Assembly (NCBI RefSeq): GCF_005239095.1
Contig: NZ_SZUA01000003.1
Span: 310,001-374,000 of the forward strand
Direction: 5' to 3'
DNA length: 64,000 bases
Source of the DNA: Luteimonas gilva
Lineage (GTDB): Bacteria > Pseudomonadota > Gammaproteobacteria > Xanthomonadales > Xanthomonadaceae
In this document: piece after piece, positions 59,334 through 64,000 of the stretch
Layout: the number at the start of each line of letters is the position of its first letter
Numbering within the stretch: the stretch's first letter is position 1
The notes under the pieces: generated by a model
The model's input: only the letters and a program-made list of their open reading frames with translations
Database searches by the model: none
Told to the model about the DNA's origin: nothing
Program-made: the position numbers and the translations under genes

Positions 59334-59942
59334 ATGACTGCCTTATCGTCCGCCGAACTCGCCTGGTACGCCACCGGCCGTTTCTACGAGGCCGAAGACG
59401 GATCGCTGGCCGACTACGGCTATTTCCTGCACCTGCCTTTCGCCGAGGCGTCTTTGTTCGATGGCGCGATCATGGGCGAAACAACGGCGCATTTCACTTT
59501 CGCCGCGAAGCCTTTCCAGGCGAAGGCGGTCGTCAACGGCGCGCTCAAGCTCGGGCTGGATCCGGTCGGCGAATTCTCGCTCTACTTGCAGCGGCGGCCG
59601 GCCGGCGATTTCGGCGATCCGGCCTCGTTCGCGCAGGGCGAATGCATCGCCACGTTTCGGCGCGCGAGCCTAGCGGTAGGCACGACGGTGGCCGCGAATC
59701 TCGCCTTGAACGGTGCAAGCGTTTCGCTGCCGTTGGTCGGAGCCAATGTGTTCACCGCGCACCTGATCGCAAGCGTACCGTTCGAATTCGGCGGCCGGCG
59801 CTACGATTTGGAGGAAAGCGTCGGACGCGGCGTCACCCAATTCGGCACCGCGGCCGCGGCCGCGATTGCGCCGCCGCCCGGGTATCGCACGGTGCTGCCG
59901 TTCACCGGATCGGCCATCGCCCTAGGTAGCGGTGCGACATGA
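59334..59942 (+). CDS. Hypothetical protein coupled to a SUKH-family gene
   Basis: The 202-residue protein starts MTALSSAELAWYATGRFYEA, with AAGGA nine bases upstream, and has no signal peptide. Its segments (YGYFLHLPFAEASLFDGAIM, AHFTFAAKPFQAK, AHLIASVPFEFGGRRYDLEE) suggest a beta-rich fold. Its end overlaps the start of the SUKH-like gene by four bases (ATGA), so the two products probably work together. No toxin motif (nuclease, deaminase, ADP-ribosyl) was recognised, so it cannot be called a toxin. Confidence 0.7.
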   Translation: MTALSSAELAWYATGRFYEAEDGSLADYGYFLHLPFAEASLFDGAIMGETTAHFTFAAKPFQAKAVVNGALKLGLDPVGEFSLYLQRRPAGDFGDPASFAQGECIATFRRASLAVGTTVAANLALNGASVSLPLVGANVFTAHLIASVPFEFGGRRYDLEESVGRGVTQFGTAAAAAIAPPPGYRTVLPFTGSAIALGSGAT

Positions 59943-60472
59943 GCGGGATTTTCGACGACCTGGACCTCTCCGCGTTTTGGGACGAGCACGAATTCTACGC
60001 CCGCGAATACACGGACGATCCGCTGACGCCGGACAAGATCGCCTTCGTCGAACGCACGCTCGGCTACAAGCTGCCGGCCGCGTACGTCGAATTGATGGGC
60101 CGGCGCAACGGCGGCGCGCCGGTCGCCCGCTGCCACCGCACCGCAGTGCCCACCTCCTGGGCGCCGGACCACGTGGCCATGACGGCCTTCCTGTCGATCG
60201 GCGCGGACAAGCCGTACTCGCTTTGCGGCGCGCTGGGCAGCCGCTTCATGATGGAAGAGTGGGGCTACCCGCCGATCGGCGTCTATTTCGCCGATTGTCC
60301 TTCCGCCGGCCACGACATGCTTTGCTTCGATTACCGCGCTTGCGGCCCGCACGGCGAGCCGCGCGTGGTGCACGTCGATCAGGAGCGCGATTACGCCGTC
60401 ACCGAAGTCGCCGCCAATTTCGAGGCCTTCGTGCGCGGTCTGCAGCCGGACGAGGCTTTCGACGAAGCCTGA
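59939..60472 (+). CDS. SMI1/KNR4 (SUKH) family protein
   Basis: The 177-residue acidic protein contains KIAFVERTLGYKLPAAYVEL then MGRRNGG, the SUKH signature (...E..lg..LP..y..fl...nGG), followed by a predicted alpha/beta domain. SUKH proteins often serve as immunity proteins against secreted nuclease or deaminase toxins; others are cytoplasmic regulators. Here it is coupled to an unknown gene with no visible toxin, so an orphan immunity or general role is equally possible. Confidence 0.8.
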   Translation: MSGIFDDLDLSAFWDEHEFYAREYTDDPLTPDKIAFVERTLGYKLPAAYVELMGRRNGGAPVARCHRTAVPTSWAPDHVAMTAFLSIGADKPYSLCGALGSRFMMEEWGYPPIGVYFADCPSAGHDMLCFDYRACGPHGEPRVVHVDQERDYAVTEVAANFEAFVRGLQPDEAFDEA

Positions 60473-60532
60473 TTCGCCGGCGCAGGATCGTTTTATGATG
60501 GGCGGGCGCAGGATTGCGCTCAGGGGACTGAC

Positions 60533-60970
60533 ATGAATCTCGGGAAGCTGCTGGCCTTGCTGGCCGTGGTCGGATTGGCGATGGCCGGCGTTGTGGCCTG
60601 GGATGTGATGAAACCGAAGAGCTCGGCGCAAGGCGCCGAGGCCGGCGATCGCGTGTCCTCGTCCAGCACCTTCGCCGAGATACCGCTGCCCGACGGCGTG
60701 CCGGCGCGGGGCGTGGTCGTTTTTACGCCCGAGAATTGCCCATCCGAAGCCGCCCAGCGCGCGCGCCGTTTGATGGGCCGCCTGTCCGACCACAACGTGC
60801 CGTACAGCCAAACCAGCCATGCGGAATTCAGCAATCTGACGTCACAGGAACAAGCCGACCGCGTGACCGAGGTGATGAACGGCCCGATTCCGATCGTCTA
60901 CGTCAACGGCCGCGCCAAAGCGAATCCGACGCCGGAAGAAGTGATCGCCGAATACGGACGCGGCGGATAA
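60533..60970 (+). CDS. Membrane-anchored thioredoxin/glutaredoxin-fold-like protein
   Basis: The 145-residue protein has an N-terminal membrane anchor (LALLAVVGLAMAGVVAWDVM) and a periplasmic domain with VVVFTPENCPSEAAQRARRL, then GPIPIVYVNGRAKANPTPEE. These resemble the active-site start and the cis-Pro strand of glutaredoxins. Only one cysteine (in NCPSE) is present, so it would be a monothiol or non-redox member. No neighbour points to a pathway. Confidence 0.7.
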   Translation: MNLGKLLALLAVVGLAMAGVVAWDVMKPKSSAQGAEAGDRVSSSSTFAEIPLPDGVPARGVVVFTPENCPSEAAQRARRLMGRLSDHNVPYSQTSHAEFSNLTSQEQADRVTEVMNGPIPIVYVNGRAKANPTPEEVIAEYGRGG

Positions 60971-61005
60971 GCCGCGTCCGTTTGCGTAGCGTCGGACCTG
61001 GGCCC

Positions 61006-61449
61006 TCAGTTCCAATTGTCGATCTTGGCGTCGTCCGGATAGGGCGAACCCGCGCCGGTTTCGGCCAGCGACTTCAGGCTCAGCAGGAACACCGCCCACT
61101 TGGTGCTGCAGTGGTGCATGAACTCCACCGGCTCCTTCCAGCCTTCATGCTTGAACAGGACGATGGCGTAGCCGTCTTCCTGCTTCAGGTCCCACACGAT
61201 CTTCGTGCCGATCCATTCCTGCGGGCCGTCGGTCACCCGCCACAGCACGCGCTGGCCGGGTTCGGCTTCGAGCACCTCGATGTCGAAGAAGCCGCGGTCG
61301 CCGAATTGGAAATGCAGTTTGCCGCCGGGTTCGGCGCTGCCGCGCGTATCGTCCGTCCACCAGCCGGCGAGGCCTTCGCGGGTAGCGATCGCTCGGAAGA
61401 CTTCGTTCGGCGAAGCTTGGATGCCGACGCGGTGCAGGATATCGACCAT
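61006..61449 (-). CDS. SRPBCC/AHSA1-family protein
   Basis: The 147-residue protein begins VDILHRVGIQASPNEVFRAI and has ATREGLAGWWTDDTRGSAEPGG, LHFQFGDRGFFDIEVLEAEP and WKEPVEFMHHCSTKWAVFLLSL, the Activator-of-Hsp90-ATPase-like SRPBCC pattern. Such proteins have a hydrophobic cavity and often sit beside ArsR regulators. It lies 39 bp after another SRPBCC gene on the same strand and shares its promoter. Confidence 0.88.
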   Translation of the reverse strand: MVDILHRVGIQASPNEVFRAIATREGLAGWWTDDTRGSAEPGGKLHFQFGDRGFFDIEVLEAEPGQRVLWRVTDGPQEWIGTKIVWDLKQEDGYAIVLFKHEGWKEPVEFMHHCSTKWAVFLLSLKSLAETGAGSPYPDDAKIDNWN

Positions 61450-61488
61450 CGGAATTTCTCCTTGTGGGTATTCGTGTTTGCTCGGATT

Positions 61489-62013
61489 TCAGGCCGGAAG
61501 ACGTTCGTCGTAATCGCGATGCAGGCGGCTCCAGCCGTCCCAGAACGGGGCCGGCGCGCCGCCGTTCGCACGCGCGACCAGGATGTCCAGGTGCATATGC
61601 CAGCCGGCGGCGACTTCCAATAGGGTGTCGCGATCGGGCAGCTGGCGATGGACGATGGTGAGCAGCACCTGCTTGCCGCGGGGCTCCAGTTCGAAAGACA
61701 CGTCGCCGCTGCCTTGCCAGGCGATGACCAGCTTGCGCGGCGGATCGGCTTCGACGACATGGCTGCGCATGCGCATTTCTTCGTCGTAGCCGTCGGGCCG
61801 GGGGCCGGGCTTATCGCTGAGCTCGTCGTTGCGCCAGACGAATTCGAACGGCGCGCCGGGTTCCAGGCGCATGTCGCCGGCGGCCAGCCATTGCCGGCGC
61901 AGGTCGCTGTCGGTGAGGTAGGCCCACACGCGTTCGACGGGGCCGGGCAGCAAGCGTTGGATCTTCAGCGTAGTCGGTTCGGTCAATACGCCGTAAGCGT
62001 CGGATGCGGTCAT
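61489..62013 (-). CDS. SRPBCC domain-containing protein
   Basis: The 174-residue protein shows the AHSA1/SRPBCC pattern: LKIQRLLPGPVERVWAYLTD, SDLRRQWLAAGDMRLEPGAP, and the C-terminal helix VAAGWHMHLDILVARANGG. AAGGAG eight bases before ATG 62011-62013 fixes the start, even though the frame stays open 36 codons upstream to ATG 62121; that extension looks like a repressor remnant. It is the first gene of a two-gene SRPBCC operon with a sigma70-type promoter and two operators just upstream. Confidence 0.88.
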   Translation of the reverse strand: MTASDAYGVLTEPTTLKIQRLLPGPVERVWAYLTDSDLRRQWLAAGDMRLEPGAPFEFVWRNDELSDKPGPRPDGYDEEMRMRSHVVEADPPRKLVIAWQGSGDVSFELEPRGKQVLLTIVHRQLPDRDTLLEVAAGWHMHLDILVARANGGAPAPFWDGWSRLHRDYDERLPA

Positions 62014-62121
62014 GGGATTACTCCTTTGCGGGCGGGAATCTTGGCAGGCGTCGTCGATGCGCAGGAGCAGCTCCAGGGCGTCCAAGCGTCGAATCCACCA
62101 GCGGCGATGAAATTCAACCAT
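62014..62121 (-). pseudogene. Possible scar of a deleted ArsR-type repressor gene
   Basis: Between the promoter and the SRPBCC start the minus strand encodes MVEFHRRWWIRRLDALELLL then RIDDACQDSRPQRSNP, in frame with the SRPBCC gene. MVE is a common ArsR start in such operons, and WxxRLDALExxL resembles the usual C-terminus of ArsR repressors located before SRPBCC genes, but the helix-turn-helix middle is missing. This suggests an internal deletion that joined the first and last codons. Interpretation rests on family resemblance from memory. Confidence 0.4.
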
Positions 62122-62169
62122 GGAGTTGAATATACGTACTGGCTCCGGTAAAGTCAACTTATTGGTTGA
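62113..62169 (-). promoter_or_regulatory. SRPBCC operon promoter with two flanking operators
   Basis: On the minus strand TTGACT (62152-62157) and TATATT (62129-62134) are spaced by exactly 17 bp. Two inverted repeats overlap these boxes: TTCAAC-N6-GTTGAA at 62113-62130 and TCAAC-N6-GTTGA at 62154-62169. This is the expected layout for an ArsR-family repressor site. The remainder of the gap to the MFS gene (62170-62321) shows nothing else. Confidence 0.7.
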
Positions 62170-62321
62170 ATGAATTCCGGGCGGGTTCGGGGGCCAATCG
62201 CCCCATCGGCGCTGCCCGGGGCGGAGCCAAAGGCGATCGATCGCCGAAAAAACCGATTTGCGCGCGCGCCGCGGTCGATTTCGCGGACGGCGGGCCGACT
62301 AGGATCAAACGGAGGATTTCC

Positions 62322-63566
62322 ATGAACCCGATTTCGAACCCTTCCTCACCGCAACTCGACCGCAACTGGGGCTTGGTCGCCGCGGGCGCGGTGCTGGGCT
62401 GCGTCGCCGTCGGCACGGTGTTCGCGCTCGCCGTGCTGCTGCAACCGATGAGCACCGCCACCGGCTGGTCGCGCGCCGGATTGTCCAGCGCGATGACCTT
62501 GGCCTTTCTCGCTTTGGGCTTCGCCGGCTTCGGTTGGGGAATGCTGAGCGACCGCTACGGCCCGCGCGTATGCGTGCTGGCCGGATCGGTGCTGCTGGGC
62601 TTGGCATGCGTACTGGCCAGCCGCGCCGATAGCCTGCTGCAGTTCCAGCTCAGCTACGGTGTGCTGTTGGGCGCGGCGGCGGCGAGCTTCTTCGCACCGG
62701 TGATCGCGGCGACCGCTTCTTCGTTCGAGCGGCGCCGCAATCTGGCGATTTCGTTGGTGTCGGCGGGCGTGGGCGTGGCGCCGATGACGCTGTCGCCGCT
62801 GGTGGCCTGGCTGATCACGCATTACGACTGGCGCCAAACTTTGTTGATCGTCGGCGTGCTGGCGTGGGCGCTGACCTTGCCCGCGGTGTGGTTCGTGCGC
62901 GCCGCGCCCGCGGCTTCGGCGGCGGGCGCGGGCGAAAGCGCAGGCGCGAACGGCCTGTCCGCCGCTCAAGCGTTGCGCTCCAAACCCTTCATCGTGCTGG
63001 CGCTGGCTTATTTCGCCTGCTGCGCCGCGCACTCCGGGCCGATCTTCCATACCGTCAGCTACGCGGTCGGTTGCGGCCTGTCGATGACGGCGGCGGTCAC
63101 CATCTACAGCATGGAAGGCGCGGCGGGTTTGGGCGGACGCCTGTTGTTCGGCGTGCTGGCCGACAAGCTGGGCGCCAAGATCGTATTGGTGGCGGGGCTG
63201 TTCGTGCAGGCGTTCGCGGCGGTGACCTACCTGAGCGTGAACCAGCTCGAGGGGTTTTACGCGGTCGCCATCGTATTCGGCATGGCCTACGGCGGCACCA
63301 TGCCCTTGTACGCCTCGCTCGCGCGCGAAGCGTTCCCGCCGCGCATCCTCGGCACCGTGCTGGGCGCCGCGACGATGCTGTCGAGCTTGGGCATGGCGTT
63401 CGGTCCGCTGATCGGCGGTTGGTTGTTCGACCGCTTCGGCAGCTATACCTGGCTGTACATCGGTTCGATGATGGTCGGCCTGGCGGCGGCTTGCATCGCG
63501 ATGTTCTTCCCGTCCGCGCGCAAGCCGAAAGGCGAAGGCCCGCGGCCCGTGCCGCAACCTGCGTGA
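62322..63566 (+). CDS. MFS permease (monocarboxylate/oxalate-formate-antiporter-like)
   Basis: The 414-residue protein has twelve membrane helices, a motif-A loop SDRYGPRVCVLAG and, in the second half, GVLADKLGAKIVLVAG, typical of the MFS_1 monocarboxylate-type permeases (OxlT/MCT group). The start MNPISNPSS at 62322 has GGAGG seven bases upstream; the longer open frame overlaps the SRPBCC promoter and is not used. Substrate is probably an organic acid or amino acid derivative (family inference). It ends 40 bp from the convergent VOC gene. Confidence 0.9.
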   Translation: MNPISNPSSPQLDRNWGLVAAGAVLGCVAVGTVFALAVLLQPMSTATGWSRAGLSSAMTLAFLALGFAGFGWGMLSDRYGPRVCVLAGSVLLGLACVLASRADSLLQFQLSYGVLLGAAAASFFAPVIAATASSFERRRNLAISLVSAGVGVAPMTLSPLVAWLITHYDWRQTLLIVGVLAWALTLPAVWFVRAAPAASAAGAGESAGANGLSAAQALRSKPFIVLALAYFACCAAHSGPIFHTVSYAVGCGLSMTAAVTIYSMEGAAGLGGRLLFGVLADKLGAKIVLVAGLFVQAFAAVTYLSVNQLEGFYAVAIVFGMAYGGTMPLYASLAREAFPPRILGTVLGAATMLSSLGMAFGPLIGGWLFDRFGSYTWLYIGSMMVGLAAACIAMFFPSARKPKGEGPRPVPQPA

Positions 63567-63605
63567 GCGGAACGCGCTCCGGGTCGTTACGCGCGGCCCG
63601 GGGCG

Positions 63606-63986
63606 CTACGGCGATGCGCGCAGCGGTTCGCCGAAATAGAGCGTATGCCCTTGATCGTCCTCGACGACGAACTCGCGCGTCGCCCAGGGCGTTTCGTGCA
63701 CGTCCTCGACGATGTCCACGCCGCGCCGCGCGAAGGCGGCGGCCAGCGCGGCGGCGTCGTCGGTTTGCAGGTAAAGGTGGAAATGCCCGGCATCGCGCAC
63801 GTAGGCGACGGACGGGTCCGCTTCGTCCGTATGCTTCAGGTGGAACGTTCCGCCGCCGGTATCGATGCCGGCATAGAAATCTTGGTGGCGGAACGCGAGC
63901 GTCATGCCCAATCGCTGCGTGTAGAAATGGATCGAGCCTTCCAGGTCCGTGGTGCGCAGCTGCGCGACGGTGGCGGTTATCTTCAT
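63606..63986 (-). CDS. VOC family protein
   Basis: The 126-residue protein reads ATVAQLRTTDLEGSIHFYTQ then RLGMTLAFRHQDFYAGIDTG, and later HFHLYLQTDDAAALAAAFAR and EFVVEDDQGHTLYFGEP, a complete glyoxalase/bleomycin-resistance-like fold. His and Glu residues that could bind a metal are present in FHLKH and GHTLYFGE. It is the fourth VOC protein in the window; substrate unknown. Confidence 0.87.
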   Translation of the reverse strand: MKITATVAQLRTTDLEGSIHFYTQRLGMTLAFRHQDFYAGIDTGGGTFHLKHTDEADPSVAYVRDAGHFHLYLQTDDAAALAAAFARRGVDIVEDVHETPWATREFVVEDDQGHTLYFGEPLRASP

Positions 63987-64000
63987 GGACGCTCCCAGGC

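Noticed and set aside
62011-62121. SRPBCC protein starting 36 codons upstream at 62121
   Set aside because: AAGGAG with ideal spacing precedes ATG 62013, and the extension does not resemble the SRPBCC N-terminus.

Overview
The window looks like a chromosomal stretch from a gamma-proteobacterium of the Xanthomonadaceae, most like Lysobacter or a close relative. This is an inference from several things: very high GC in almost every gene, a class II ribonucleotide reductase split into two genes, a TonB-receptor-fed amino-sugar locus, an ECF sigma factor paired with a TPR-tailed Ser/Thr kinase, and dense REP-type palindromes including the GTGGGAGCGGCTTCAGCCGCGA family. No rRNA, tRNA, CRISPR array, complete insertion sequence or prophage was seen.

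Layout. 1-6 kb: a translationally coupled minus-strand block (M17 aminopeptidase running off the left edge, HAD phosphatase), an AI-2E family permease, a YqjD/YqjE-type envelope operon and a Do-family periplasmic protease. 6-13.2 kb: a Ser/Thr kinase and its ECF sigma factor, then two tandem YadA-like trimeric autotransporter genes with a duplicated 5' leader. 13.4-17.6 kb: a structured leader RNA, nrdJ (catalytic part), a histone-H1-like gene, and the C-terminal NrdJ part as a separate gene. 17.6-20.4 kb: an islet with an AT-richer DUF4238 gene, a REP-associated tyrosine transposase (RAYT) embedded in REP arrays, a frameshifted remnant of a second RAYT and a small Xre regulator. 20.4-38.6 kb: many single-gene enzymes and regulators separated by REPs: two serine beta-lactamase-fold hydrolases, an S41-like lipoprotein, VOC proteins, a GST, methyltransferases, an MFS/methyltransferase/hydrolase operon facing an Lrp regulator, a TetR/O-methyltransferase divergon, a PhyH oxygenase and an aldo/keto reductase.

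38.9-41.2 kb is the most interesting locus. Two tandem genes for 58- and 59-residue RiPP-like precursors (near-identical N-terminal part, divergent Gly/Asp/Pro-rich C-terminus), each followed by a strong hairpin, precede an asparagine-synthetase-like enzyme resembling lasso-peptide cyclases. No recognisable leader peptidase, RRE protein or exporter lies nearby.

42.7-52.8 kb is a coherent N-acetylgalactosamine utilisation locus. A minus-strand operon (SIS-domain deaminase/isomerase, ROK kinase, GatZ/KbaZ/AgaZ protein, DeoR-type repressor, GlcNAc/GalNAc-6-P deacetylase) diverges from a TonB-dependent receptor and a Tat-exported GH109-type alpha-N-acetylgalactosaminidase. Palindromic and TTTC-rich operator candidates lie between the two arms. 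No inner-membrane permease and no aldolase catalytic subunit is in the window.

53-64 kb holds a class 3 lipase, a DUF1624 membrane protein, a TPR protein, a NIPSNAP protein, a DUF5694 protein, a methyltransferase, a SUKH protein coupled to an unknown gene, and two SRPBCC genes. Upstream of the SRPBCC genes are an operator pair and what looks like the scar of a deleted ArsR repressor. An MFS permease and a VOC protein close the window.
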